A stretch of 64,000 nt of DNA from Mumia flava (GCF_002797495.1 NZ_PGEZ01000002.1:868001-932000), one strand, 5' to 3'. Shown: positions 17,060 to 27,145, counted from the stretch's first letter. Numbers and translations: made by a program. Notes: generated from the sequence alone by a model not told the origin.

Positions 17060-17557
17060 ATGAGCTACGACCAGCCCCCGTACGAGCCCGGCGACGCGCG
17101 GCCGAGCGACGGTGGACCCCAGACGCCGAGCGGTCTGACGATCGACCCGGGCCGGCTCTGGGCGGGTGGGGTCGCGACCGCCGTCGTCGCCGGACTCGCC
17201 GCGGTGGTGGGTCTGCTGGTCTGCCGCGGGGTCTTCGACATCCCGGTCTTCGTGCCCGACAGCGCGGGTGGGTGGGACGTCGCCTCGACCGTGCCGTACG
17301 CGTTCGGTGCGGCCGCCGCCGCGCTGCTCGCGACCGCGCTGATGCACCTCCTGCTGATCGCGACCCCGCGCCCGAAGCTGTTCTTCGGGTGGATCGCGAC
17401 CCTGATCACGGTGATCGTCGGTGTCCTCCCGTTCACCGTCGACATCGACGTGTCCGAGCAGATCGCGTCGGCGGCGGTCGGAGTCCTGATCGCGATCGTG
17501 ATCGCGACTCTGGTCTCAGGGACGGCCTCGCGGTCGGTCAAGACCGGCGTGGCCTGA
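17060..17557 (+). CDS. DUF6069-like integral membrane protein
   Basis: Protein of 165 residues. A hydrophilic Pro/Gly/Asp-rich N-terminus (about 30 residues) is followed by four predicted membrane segments: LWAGGVATAVVAGLAAVVGLLV, an Ala-rich pair around residues 75-100, FFGWIATLITVIVGVL, and the final AVGVLIAIVIATLV. The layout resembles the actinobacterial DUF6069 family, whose function is unknown. GGAGAA precedes the ATG. It stands alone between etfB (divergent) and a repeat array. Confidence 0.7.
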   Translation: MSYDQPPYEPGDARPSDGGPQTPSGLTIDPGRLWAGGVATAVVAGLAAVVGLLVCRGVFDIPVFVPDSAGGWDVASTVPYAFGAAAAALLATALMHLLLIATPRPKLFFGWIATLITVIVGVLPFTVDIDVSEQIASAAVGVLIAIVIATLVSGTASRSVKTGVA

Positions 17558-17572
17558 CCCTCCGTCGGTCGG

Positions 17573-17811
17573 GGGTCTCGATCGGGCTCGTCCCTCGCCC
17601 GCCTCGACCAGCGTGACGTCCGCTGGTCGAGGCGCGAGCGGAGCGAGGGATCGAGACCCGTAGGCTCGCCGGCACCCGCGCGTGACGTCCGCTGGTCGAG
17701 GCGCGAGCGGAGCGAGGGATCGAGACCCGTAGGCTCGCCGGCACCCCCACGTGACGTCCGCTGGTCGAGGCGCGAGCGGAGCGAGGGATCGAGACCCGTA
17801 GGCTCGCCGGC
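17573..17811. repeat. Family A array: 69-bp unit repeated three times
   Basis: After one inverted family A half-copy (17573-17611), a 69-bp unit occurs at 17612-17680, 17681-17749 and 17750-17811. Each unit holds GGTCGAGGCGCGAGCGGAGC, ends GATCGAGACCC and is followed by GTAGGCTCGCCGGCA. The last copy runs into the ATG of the methyltransferase gene, so the duplicated segment includes that gene's -10 region. Confidence 0.88.
17799..17811 (+). promoter_or_regulatory. Leaderless -10 element of the methyltransferase gene, inside the repeat
   Basis: TAGGCT (17799-17804) lies seven bases before the ATG at 17812, the spacing seen for other leaderless starts here. The same TAGGCT recurs in the two upstream 69-bp repeat copies. 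Confidence 0.55.
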
Positions 17812-18540
17812 ATGCCCGCGCCCGAGCCTCGTCCGCAGATGGTCATCACCGGTGAGCGGACGGTGCCGGGGCTCTGGCACGAGAACTACTGGTTCCGGCG
17901 TCACGAGATCGTCTACGAGGCGATCGCCGACCGGGTCGCTGATCGCCGGGTGCTCGAGGCCGGGTGCGGCGAGGGGTACGGAGCGGACCTGCTCGCCCGG
18001 ACCGCCGCTGCGGTCGTCGCGCTCGACTACGACGCGTACGCGACCGGGCACGTCCGCACCGCCTATCCCCTGCTCCGGGTTCTGCGCGGCAACCTCGTGA
18101 GCCTGCCGTTCACGGACGGCGCGTTCGACGTGGTCGTGAGCCTGCAGACGATCGAGCACCTGTGGAGCCAGGAGGCGTTCCTCGCCGAGTGCGTGCGTGT
18201 CCTCCGTCCGGGCGGCACGCTCGTCGTCAGCACGCCGAACACCCTGACCTTCCCGCCCGGCAACCCGTACCACCCGAACGAGCTCGACCCCGACCAGCTC
18301 CGCGCTCTGGTGGCGCGGCACGCGACGGTCACCCAGTACGCGGGGCTGCGGCACGGAGCCCGGCTGACGACGTGGGAGCGCGAGCACGGTTCGATCGTCG
18401 AGGCCCAGATCGCGGGGCCGTACGCCTCGTGGCCCGAGCCCGTCGCCACCTGCGTCGCGTCGGTCACCACGGCCGACTTCGCGCTCGCGGAGGACGATCT
18501 CGCCACCTCGCTGGACCTCGTGATCAGCGCCCGGGTCTGA
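17812..18540 (+). CDS. Class I SAM-dependent methyltransferase
   Basis: Protein of 242 residues. SAM motif I is VLEAGCGEGYGADLLA, with acidic motif II VVALDYD, motif IV DVVVSLQTIEHLW and the post-motif LRPGGTLVVSTPN. This is the Methyltransf_11 pattern typical of small-molecule or lipid methyltransferases; the substrate is unknown. It begins directly at the edge of a tandem repeat, so its leader is repeat DNA and its transcript is probably leaderless. It precedes the ClpP pair by 86 bp in the same direction. Confidence 0.85.
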   Translation: MPAPEPRPQMVITGERTVPGLWHENYWFRRHEIVYEAIADRVADRRVLEAGCGEGYGADLLARTAAAVVALDYDAYATGHVRTAYPLLRVLRGNLVSLPFTDGAFDVVVSLQTIEHLWSQEAFLAECVRVLRPGGTLVVSTPNTLTFPPGNPYHPNELDPDQLRALVARHATVTQYAGLRHGARLTTWEREHGSIVEAQIAGPYASWPEPVATCVASVTTADFALAEDDLATSLDLVISARV

Positions 18541-18568
18541 TCCGCCGACAGCGGATCCGCCCGGAGCC

Positions 18569-18588
18569 GATCCGCCCAGGGTGGATTC
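18569..18588 (+). promoter_or_regulatory. Inverted and direct repeats upstream of the ClpP pair
   Basis: ATCCGCCC-A-GGGTGGAT (18570-18586) is an 8-bp inverted repeat with one mismatch. GATCCGCCC also occurs as a direct repeat at 18554-18562. It lies 40-60 bp before the first clpP start, a position suited to activator binding, perhaps by the adjacent PopR-like protein. This is inference. Confidence 0.4.
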
Positions 18589-18626
18589 GCTGGATCGCCG
18601 CCGCCAGGTGTGGCGAGGGTGAGGCC

Positions 18627-19256
18627 ATGAGCCACGACAACGCACCGCCCCAGTTCGACTCCACCACCCGCCAGCAGCTCCTCGCCCGACGTGTCCTCGT
18701 CCTCGACGGCGTCCTGGACGACGACAACGGTGCTCTGCTGTCGGCCCAGCTGATCTCGCTCGCGGCCGACGACCCGGATGCGGACGTCGCGCTGTGGATC
18801 CACTCCCCCGGCGGGTCCGTCCCGTCGATGCTCGCCCTGCGCGACCTCGTACGGATCGTGCCGTGCGACGTCGCGACCCTGGCACTCGGCCTCGCGTGCA
18901 GCGCGGGCCAGTTCCTGCTGTCGGCGGGGACGCCCGGCAAGCGGTACGCGCTCCCGCACGCCCGCGTCCTCATGCACCAGGGTTCCGCCGGCATCGGCGG
19001 GAGCGCCGTCGAGATCGAGGTCCAGGCCGACGACCTGCGGCACACCCGCGACACCGTGCTCGGCCTGATCGCCTCCGACACCGGACAGCCGGTGGAGCGG
19101 ATCTTCGAGGACTCGCTGCACGACCGGTGGTACACGGCCGAGCAGGCCCGGGCGTACGGGTTCGTCGACGCGGTCGTCGACTCCTTCGACCAGGTGATGC
19201 CGCGGAGGCGCCGCACCGTCGGGATGGGCGTCGCGGGGCGGGAGGCCGTGCGATGA
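18627..19256 (+). CDS. ClpP-family serine protease subunit (catalytic residues present)
   Basis: Protein of 209 residues with a ClpP fold. The Ser of LACSAGQFLLSAG occupies the catalytic position, the His is in RVLMHQ, and an Asp is in HDRWYTAEQARAYGF. It would assemble into a heteromeric barrel protease fed by a Clp ATPase. It overlaps the second clpP-like gene in an ATGA. The arrangement of two clpP genes with an adjacent XRE regulator resembles the Streptomyces clpP3-clpP4-popR locus, so this is probably the secondary and not the housekeeping pair. GAGGGTGAGG precedes the ATG. Confidence 0.9.
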   Translation: MSHDNAPPQFDSTTRQQLLARRVLVLDGVLDDDNGALLSAQLISLAADDPDADVALWIHSPGGSVPSMLALRDLVRIVPCDVATLALGLACSAGQFLLSAGTPGKRYALPHARVLMHQGSAGIGGSAVEIEVQADDLRHTRDTVLGLIASDTGQPVERIFEDSLHDRWYTAEQARAYGFVDAVVDSFDQVMPRRRRTVGMGVAGREAVR

Positions 19257-19888
19257 GCAGCTACACGATCCCCAACGTGATCGCCCAGCACCCGCGCGGC
19301 GAACGGATCATGGACGTCTACTCGCACCTGCTCAGCGAGCGGATCGTCTACCTCGGCACGGGCGTGGACGCCGGCGTCGCGAATGCTCTGATCGCCCAGC
19401 TGCTTCATCTGGAGGCCGACTCGCCTGATGCCGAGATCAGTCTCTACGTGAACTGCGAAGGCGGCGACGAGACCGCCATGCTCGCCGTCTACGACACGAT
19501 GCAGCACATCCGCTCCCCCATCGCCACCGTCTGCGTCGGGCAGGCGATCGCCGGCGGCGCGGTCCTGGTCGCGGGTGGGACGCCGGGCAAGCGCGCGACG
19601 CTCCCGCACGCACGGTTCGTGCTGCACCAGCCGGCGGCACGCGGGCAGGGGACGATCCCGGACCTCATTCTCCAGGCCGACGAGGTCGTGCGCGTCCGCA
19701 ACGAGATGGAGCAGATCCTCGCCGCCCACACCGGCCAGACCGCGGCCACGCTGCGACACGACACCGACCGCGACCGGGTGTTCTCGGCGAGCGCGGCCCG
19801 GGCGTACGGCCTGGTCGACGTGGTGCTCGAGGCGCCGGTCAGGCCGCGCGGGCCTGCGGCGCCCCACCCTGCGTCGGCCCCGCTGTAG
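19253..19888 (+). CDS. ClpP-like subunit lacking the catalytic serine
   Basis: Protein of 211 residues, clearly ClpP-like (SERIVYLG, then VNCEGGDETAMLAVYDTM, ATLPHARFVLHQP, and ASAARAYGLVD). At the active site, where ClpP has GQAASMGAFLL, this protein reads GQAIAGGAVLVAGG, so the nucleophile Ser is Ala. The catalytic His region (FVLHQP) is kept. It may be a structural, ClpR-like partner of the upstream subunit. The Gly-rich handle sequence is also altered (NCEGGDETA for NSPGGxVTA). It is translationally coupled, and its last 50 bp overlap the 3' end of the convergent regulator gene. Confidence 0.88.
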   Translation: MSSYTIPNVIAQHPRGERIMDVYSHLLSERIVYLGTGVDAGVANALIAQLLHLEADSPDAEISLYVNCEGGDETAMLAVYDTMQHIRSPIATVCVGQAIAGGAVLVAGGTPGKRATLPHARFVLHQPAARGQGTIPDLILQADEVVRVRNEMEQILAAHTGQTAATLRHDTDRDRVFSASAARAYGLVDVVLEAPVRPRGPAAPHPASAPL

Positions 19889-20267
19889 GGCCGGCGCCGC
19901 GGGAAACGGTCCGGCTGCGCAGGTCGAGGCTCACCCCGGCGGTCAGGTCGAGCAGCGTGCAGCCCAGGGCACCGGCGACGGCCGCGACGATCTCGCTCGA
20001 CGGCTCCTTGAGGCCGCGCTCGACCTCGGACAGGTACTGGACCGAGATCCCCGCAGCACCGGCGGTGTCAGCGAGCCTCTGGCCCCTCTCGAGCCGCAGG
20101 GCACGGAGCCGGCGACCGAGCACGACCCGCCACAGCGGCTCCGGCTCGTCGAGCGGCGCGCGCGGCGCCGTACGACCAGGGATCCGCGACGACGGTGCGT
20201 GCGCGTCGGATCGCGGAGTGTGCTCGCGTGGCTGCTCGCGTGGCTCGAACCGGATCAGGTCGCCCAT
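19839..20267 (-). CDS. XRE-family regulator, PopR/ClgR type
   Basis: Protein of 142 residues. The helix-turn-helix at about residues 50-110 (LGRRLRALRLERGQRLADTA, then ISVQYLSEVERGLKEPSSEI) is the ClgR/PopR pattern. ClgR and PopR activate clp genes in actinobacteria. In Streptomyces PopR is itself degraded by ClpP1P2 through two C-terminal alanines, and this protein also ends ARAA. It is convergent with, and overlaps by 50 bp, the ClpP-like pair. The likely circuit is that loss of the main ClpP stabilises the regulator, which then switches on this pair. That circuit is inferred from Streptomyces. Confidence 0.85.
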   Translation of the reverse strand: MGDLIRFEPREQPREHTPRSDAHAPSSRIPGRTAPRAPLDEPEPLWRVVLGRRLRALRLERGQRLADTAGAAGISVQYLSEVERGLKEPSSEIVAAVAGALGCTLLDLTAGVSLDLRSRTVSRGAGPTAGPTQGGAPQARAA

Positions 20268-20335
20268 GTCGGCAGGCTAGGTCAGGTCGCGCCTCGCAGG
20301 AAGGCCGTTCTGCTAGGGGCGGACGGGGTCTCGAT

Positions 20336-20470
20336 CACTCGCTCCGCTCGCGCCTCGACCAGCGAAGACCCACCCGCTCCGCTCGCGCCTCGACCGGCGA
20401 AGACCCACCCGCCCCGCTCGCGCCTCGACCAGCGAAGACCCACCCGCTCCGCTCGCGCCTCGCCCAGCGG
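20336..20470. repeat. Family A array with a 35-bp period, four copies
   Basis: Starts GGGTCTCGATCACTCGCTCC, then four copies of a unit (20341, 20376, 20411, 20446) containing GCTCGCGCCTCGACCAGCG and AAGACCCACC. The 35-bp period is not a multiple of three. It fills much of the 411-bp gap (20268-20678) between the PopR-like gene and the acyltransferase. Confidence 0.85.
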
Positions 20471-20499
20471 TGCCGCTGAGAACAGGGGGTCGGGGCTGA

Positions 20500-20537
20500 A
20501 TTCCTCGCACACCGTGCGCGTACGGTGTGCGAGGAAT
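20500..20537. repeat. Family B hairpin element, second copy
   Basis: Inverted repeat with 16-nt arms (ATTCCTCGCACACCGT at 20500-20515 and its complement at 20522-20537) and a 6-nt loop. It is nearly identical to the element at 2490-2533. Confidence 0.75.
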
Positions 20538-20607
20538 CCCACGTGGCCCGATTTTCTGGTGGGCCGCGCGTCTTCCAGTGGGCCGCGCGTCGCGGCTGCC
20601 GGATCAC

Positions 20608-20678
20608 GCCAGCCGCGAACCGCCAGCCGCCAACCGCCAGCCGTCACCCGCCAACCGCCAGCCGCCACCCGCCGGCCG
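20608..20678. repeat. Low-complexity CCGCCA/CCAGCCG repeat tract
   Basis: A run of short near-repeats of AACCGCCAGCCGCC and ACCCGCCAACCGCC up to the stop codon of the acyltransferase gene. No gene or hairpin was recognised in it. Confidence 0.6.
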
Positions 20679-21368
20679 TCAACCGAAGGTCTCGCGCGCC
20701 TCGGCCTGCTCGGCGGCGACCTCGGCGGTGTAGCGCTGGATCTCGGCCCACTCCGCCGCGTCGTCGCGCCGACTCTTGACCACGCGTCCGGGCAGCCCGG
20801 CGACGATCGCGTAGTCCGGGTAGTCGCCCCGGGCGACGGTGTGCGCCGCCAGCACGACCCCGCGCCCGGTCGTCGTGCCCCGCAGCACCGAGGCCTTCAC
20901 GCCGATCCACGAGTCGGGACCGATCCGTACGGGCGCGACCACCAGCCCCTGGTCCTTGATCGGCCGCTCCAGGTCGAGCGTGACGTGGTCGAAGTCGCAG
21001 ATGTAGGTCCAGTCCGACACGATCGTCGCCGCACCGATCTCGATGTCGAGGTGGGCGTTGACGATGTTGTCCGACCCCATCACGACCTTGTCGCCGAGCC
21101 GCAGCGTCCCGTTGTGCGCACGCAGCGCCGTCCGGTCGCCGAGGTGCACGAACGCACCGAGGACGATCCGGCCGTACGGAGTCTTCGTCTCGATCTGCAC
21201 GTCCCGACCGAGGAACACGAACCCCTCGGTGATGACGTCCGGGTGCCGCCGGCGGAACCGCCAGAACCGCCAGTAGCGCACCAGGTGGTACGGAGTCCAT
21301 GCGCGGTGCCGCCGGACCCAGCGCCACGAGTCGCGGGTCAGGAACCGGGCCTGACGCGGAGCGCTCAC
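20679..21368 (-). CDS. Left-handed beta-helix (hexapeptide) acyltransferase
   Basis: Protein of 229 residues. Hexapeptide-like turns run from about residue 55 to 185 (IVLGAFVHLGDRTALRAHNG, IEIGAATIVSDWTYI, IGPDSWIGVKASVL) and end in the usual AGLPGRVV. The family transfers acetyl or other acyl groups to sugars or other small acceptors; the target is unknown. The GTG start overlaps the TGA of the upstream methyltransferase (GTGA). Context (methyltransferase, enoyl-CoA hydratase) hints at modification of a glycan or lipid, but weakly. Confidence 0.85.
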   Translation of the reverse strand: MSAPRQARFLTRDSWRWVRRHRAWTPYHLVRYWRFWRFRRRHPDVITEGFVFLGRDVQIETKTPYGRIVLGAFVHLGDRTALRAHNGTLRLGDKVVMGSDNIVNAHLDIEIGAATIVSDWTYICDFDHVTLDLERPIKDQGLVVAPVRIGPDSWIGVKASVLRGTTTGRGVVLAAHTVARGDYPDYAIVAGLPGRVVKSRRDDAAEWAEIQRYTAEVAAEQAEARETFG

Positions 21369-22312
21369 GGCTTCGTCGCGGTCACCGAGACGTTGTAGTA
21401 GAGACCCTTCGGCACCACCGGCGAGACCGCCTTGTCCAGTGCCGAGAGCCGCAGCCACGTCTTGTACGCGAACATCCGCCAGCCCGCCCCGAGACGATCC
21501 TCGGGCACGGCCGCCTCGAAGGTCCGCACCGGCCAGCCGAACCACGACGCGGTCAGCTCCTCGGTCGCGGTCCGCACGTTCACGCCGCCGGCCCGCAGGA
21601 CCGTCCGCTCCAGCGCGGACGGCTCGAACGTGTGCAGGTCGACGACCGCCTCGAGCGCCGCCGCACGCGACGACTCGTCGAGCTCCTCGGCCGGACGGGA
21701 CCAGCCGCGCAGCGGGCCGAGCCTGGTCGCATTCGTCGTCGCCCACCAGGTCAGCCGTGACAGGCGCCGCGCCACGAAGTCACCCCGTCGGGTCGGCTCG
21801 CCGCAGATCACGATCCGCCCGCCCGGGCGGAGCACCCGCAGCATCTCCCGGAACGCCTTCTCGACGTCCGGGATGTGGTGGATCACCGCGTGCCCGATCA
21901 CCAGGTCGAACGAGTCGTCGTCGTACGGAAGGCTCTCCGCGTCCGCGGCCTCGCCCTCGAGCGCGAAGCCGAGACCCTCGGCGTTGCGCTGCGCGACCTC
22001 GACCATCCCCGGCGAGATGTCGGTGACCGTGCCCTTCTCGATCACGCCGGCGAGCATGAGGTTCAGGGTGAAGAATCCCGTGCCGGCGCCGATCTCGAGG
22101 CTGCGGCCGTAAGGCCAGCCGGCCTCGCCGGCGACGGCGACGAAGCGATCCCGGGCGTAGTCGATGCAGCGCTCGTCGAACGAGATCGACCACTTCTCGT
22201 CGTAGGTCTGCGCCTCCCAGTCGTGGTAGAGCACCTGGGCGAGCTTCGTGTCCTCCCAGGCGGCCTCGACCTGGTCGGCGGTCGCGTGCGGGTTGGGTGC
22301 TGAGCCGGACAT
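21365..22312 (-). CDS. Class I SAM-dependent methyltransferase
   Basis: Protein of 315 residues. SAM motif I is LEIGAGTGFFTLNLM, motif II is VTDISPGMVEVAQRN, motif IV is FDLVIGHAVIHHIPD, and LRVLRPGGRIVICGEP follows. A C-terminal extension of about 120 residues contains WFGWPVRTFEAAVP and an amphipathic tail. A lipid or other hydrophobic acceptor is possible, but the substrate is unknown. It starts 4 bp after the enoyl-CoA hydratase gene and overlaps the acyltransferase gene, so the three form one operon. Confidence 0.85.
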   Translation of the reverse strand: MSGSAPNPHATADQVEAAWEDTKLAQVLYHDWEAQTYDEKWSISFDERCIDYARDRFVAVAGEAGWPYGRSLEIGAGTGFFTLNLMLAGVIEKGTVTDISPGMVEVAQRNAEGLGFALEGEAADAESLPYDDDSFDLVIGHAVIHHIPDVEKAFREMLRVLRPGGRIVICGEPTRRGDFVARRLSRLTWWATTNATRLGPLRGWSRPAEELDESSRAAALEAVVDLHTFEPSALERTVLRAGGVNVRTATEELTASWFGWPVRTFEAAVPEDRLGAGWRMFAYKTWLRLSALDKAVSPVVPKGLYYNVSVTATKP

Positions 22313-22316
22313 CGGG

Positions 22317-23096
22317 CTACCTTCCCTCGAACGTGGCCTTGCCCGGCCCGTTCTCGATGAACGAGCGCATGCCCGTCTTCTGGTCCTCGGTCGCGAACAA
22401 CGCCGCGAAGCTCATCCGCTCGATCTCCAGCCCGGTCGTCAGGTCGACGTCGAGGCCCTTGTCGACGGAGTCCTTCGCGGCGCGCAGCGCAAGGGACGCC
22501 GCGCCGACGAACTGCCCCGCCCACGCGAGCGCCGCGTCGTACACCTCCGCCGCGGGGACGAGCCGGTCGACCAGACCGATCGCCAGGGCCTCGTCGGCGT
22601 CGACGAACCGCCCGGTGAAGATGATGTCCTTCGCCTTCGCGGGACCCACCAGGCGGGACAGCCGCTGCGTGCCGCCGGCGCCCGGGATGATCCCGAGGAG
22701 GATCTCGGGCTGGCCGAGCTTCGCGTCGTCGGCGGCGATCCGGATGTCGGTGCACAGCGCCAGCTCGCAGCCGCCGCCGAGGGCATACCCCGTGATCGCG
22801 GCCACCGTCGGCTTGCTGATTTGCGCGACCGCGGTCAGCGACGCCTGCAGGGCCTTGGACCGGGCCGCCATGTCCTGGTAGTCCATCTCGGCCATCTCCT
22901 TGATGTCCGCGCCGGCCGCGAACACCCGTTCGCCGCCGTACACGACCACCGCCGCGACGTCGTCGCGCGCGTCCGCCTCACGTGCGGCCTCGGCGATCTC
23001 GTCCTGCACCTGGATGTTCAGGGCGTTCATCTTCGGACGATCGAGCCTGATCGTGGCGACGCCGTCGGCGACCTCGAGCCGGACGAGCTCTCCCAT
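22317..23096 (-). CDS. Enoyl-CoA hydratase (crotonase family)
   Basis: Protein of 259 residues. The CoA oxyanion motif ERVFAAGADIKEM is near residue 55. The two catalytic glutamates are present in GGGCELALCTDIR and LGQPEILLGIIPGAGGTQRL, which marks a true hydratase and not an isomerase-only member. It would hydrate trans-2-enoyl-CoA in beta-oxidation. The start is the ATG at 23096; the long upstream frame extension overlaps the divergent glgX gene and is not family sequence. It is first of a three-gene operon with a methyltransferase and an acyltransferase. Confidence 0.93.
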   Translation of the reverse strand: MGELVRLEVADGVATIRLDRPKMNALNIQVQDEIAEAAREADARDDVAAVVVYGGERVFAAGADIKEMAEMDYQDMAARSKALQASLTAVAQISKPTVAAITGYALGGGCELALCTDIRIAADDAKLGQPEILLGIIPGAGGTQRLSRLVGPAKAKDIIFTGRFVDADEALAIGLVDRLVPAAEVYDAALAWAGQFVGAASLALRAAKDSVDKGLDVDLTTGLEIERMSFAALFATEDQKTGMRSFIENGPGKATFEGR

Positions 23097-23195
23097 CGGA
23101 TGTGCCTCTCGTGCAGGGTGCGGGGACGACCCGAGAGTAGCGAATGCCACAGCGTGGCCCGCCGCTGCGGCTGTCGTGTGCGTCATCATGGACGG

Positions 23196-25190
<1,995 letters not shown>

Positions 25191-25210
25191 GAACCCCCAC
25201 CGGTCTCGAC

Positions 25211-25222
25211 TACGGTCGGAGC
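25211..25222 (+). promoter_or_regulatory. Leaderless -10 element of glgE
   Basis: TACGGT (25211-25216) lies six bases before the glgE ATG at 25223, in the 32-bp gap after glgX. Confidence 0.55.
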
Positions 25223-27145
25223 ATGATCACGCGTATCCCGGTGATGGACGTCTCCCCCGTGATCGAGCACGGGGCCTACCCCGCGAAGGCCACGGTGGGC
25301 GAGCCGTTCCCGGTGCGGGCGCGGGTCTTCCGGGAGGGCCACGACCGCCTCGGCGCGGGGGTCGTGCTCACCGGTCCGGACGGGCGTGAGCGGCCCCTCG
25401 TGCGGCTCCCCCACCAGGACAACGACGTGCACGAGGTCTGGCTGACGCTGGAGCAGCCCGGTGCGTGGACCTTCCGGATCGAGACGTGGTCCGACCCGTA
25501 CGGCACGTGGCTGCACGATGCGGCGGTCAAGATCGCCGCCGACGTCGACACCGAGGTGATGCTGCTCGAGGGCGCGGTGCTGCTCGAGCGAGCGGCCAAG
25601 GGCCTTCCGCGCGGCACGACCGCCGACCGGGCCAAGCTGCGCGCCGCGGCGAAGGTGCTGAAGGACCGTCGCCGCGCCGTCGACGAGCGGCTCGAGGCGG
25701 GACGGACCGAGACGGTGCTCGACGTCATGGGCCGGTACCCCGTGCGCGACCTGCTCGACGCGACGCGGGAGTACCCGCTGTTCGCCGACCGCGAGCGAGC
25801 GCTCGCCGGTGCGTGGTACGAGCTGTTCCCTCGCTCGTACGGCGGGCTGCGCGGCGCGGCGGACCGTCTGCCCGCGGTCGCCGGGATGGGCTTCGACGTG
25901 GTCTACCTGCCGCCGATCCACCCGATCGGCCGGGTCAACCGCAAGGGACGCAACAACGCGCTCGTCACCGAGCCCGGCGACGTCGGATCCCCGTGGGCGA
26001 TCGGCGCCGCCGAGGGCGGTCACGACGCGATCCACCCCGACCTCGGCACGTTCGACGACCTCGACGCGTTCGTCGCCCGCGCCGGCGAGGTCGGCCTCGA
26101 GGTCGCGCTCGACCTCGCGCTGCAGTGCGCGCCGGACCACCCGTGGGTCCGCGAGCACCCGGAGTGGTTCAACGTCCGCGCCGACGGCTCCATCGCGTAC
26201 GCCGAGAACCCGCCGAAGAAGTACCAGGACATCTACCCGCTCAACTTCGACGTCGACCCCGAGGGCCTGTACGCGGAGATCCTGCGGGTGGTGCGGTTGT
26301 GGATGGCCCACGGGATCCGGATCTTCCGGGTCGACAACCCGCACACGAAGCCGGTCGCGTTCTGGGAGCGGCTCATGCGCGAGGTCCGCACGACCGACCC
26401 GGACGTGGTGTTCCTCGCCGAGGCGTTCACGCGGCCCGCGATGATGCAGGCGCTGGGGATGGTCGGGTTCCACCAGTCGTACACGTACTTCACGTGGCGG
26501 GAGACCAAGGGCGAGCTCGAGTCGTACCTGTCCGAGGTGTCCGGCCGCAAGGCGGCGGTGATGCGCCCGACGTTCTGGGTCAACACCCCCGACATCCTCC
26601 CGGTGCACCTGCACTCGGGAGATCCTGCGATGTTCCGGCTGCGGGCGGTGCTCGCCGCGACCGGCGCGCCGAGCTGGGGCGTGTACTCCGGTTTCGAGCT
26701 CCTCGAGCACACGCCGCTGCGTCCCGGGAGCGAGGAGTACCTCGACTCCGAGAAGTACCAGCTGCGCGAGCGCGACTTCGACGACCCGCGCTCCATCGCT
26801 CCGTTCATCGCGCGCCTGAACGCCATCCGCGCCGATCGGCCGGCGCTGCGTCAGCTCCACCGCCTCACGATCCACGCGACCGACTCCGAGCACGTGATCG
26901 CGTACTCCAAGCGCTACCTGCGCGGCGACGTCGACGACGCGGTGATCGTCGTCGCGAACCTCCAGCCCGCCGCCGACCACGAGACCACCGTCCACCTCGA
27001 CCTTCCCGCCCTCGGGATCGGGTGGGGCGAGACGTTCCGGGTCCGCGACGAGCTCACGGGCGCGGAGTACGAGTGGGGCGAGCACGACTACGTCCGGCTC
27101 GGCGGCGAGGGCGAGGTCGCGCACGTGCTGACCGTCCTGCGCTGA
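25223..27145 (+). CDS. glgE: Alpha-1,4-glucan:maltose-1-phosphate maltosyltransferase
   Basis: Protein of 640 residues, GH13 subfamily 3. GlgE hallmarks are DVVYLPPIHPIGRVNRKGRNN, the nucleophile Asp in FRVDNPHTKP, the acid/base Glu in FLAEAFTRP, and NTPDILPVHL. It extends alpha-1,4-glucan with maltose-1-phosphate made by TreS and Mak, both encoded nearby. The start is the first ATG after glgX; alternative Met residues occur within eight codons. In Mycobacterium the homologous step is essential because maltose-1-phosphate is toxic when it accumulates. Confidence 0.96.
   Translation: MITRIPVMDVSPVIEHGAYPAKATVGEPFPVRARVFREGHDRLGAGVVLTGPDGRERPLVRLPHQDNDVHEVWLTLEQPGAWTFRIETWSDPYGTWLHDAAVKIAADVDTEVMLLEGAVLLERAAKGLPRGTTADRAKLRAAAKVLKDRRRAVDERLEAGRTETVLDVMGRYPVRDLLDATREYPLFADRERALAGAWYELFPRSYGGLRGAADRLPAVAGMGFDVVYLPPIHPIGRVNRKGRNNALVTEPGDVGSPWAIGAAEGGHDAIHPDLGTFDDLDAFVARAGEVGLEVALDLALQCAPDHPWVREHPEWFNVRADGSIAYAENPPKKYQDIYPLNFDVDPEGLYAEILRVVRLWMAHGIRIFRVDNPHTKPVAFWERLMREVRTTDPDVVFLAEAFTRPAMMQALGMVGFHQSYTYFTWRETKGELESYLSEVSGRKAAVMRPTFWVNTPDILPVHLHSGDPAMFRLRAVLAATGAPSWGVYSGFELLEHTPLRPGSEEYLDSEKYQLRERDFDDPRSIAPFIARLNAIRADRPALRQLHRLTIHATDSEHVIAYSKRYLRGDVDDAVIVVANLQPAADHETTVHLDLPALGIGWGETFRVRDELTGAEYEWGEHDYVRLGGEGEVAHVLTVLR

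Noticed and set aside
17573-17811. CRISPR-like array
   Set aside because: The unit repeats almost whole, with no unique spacers and no cas genes. It is a tandem duplication.
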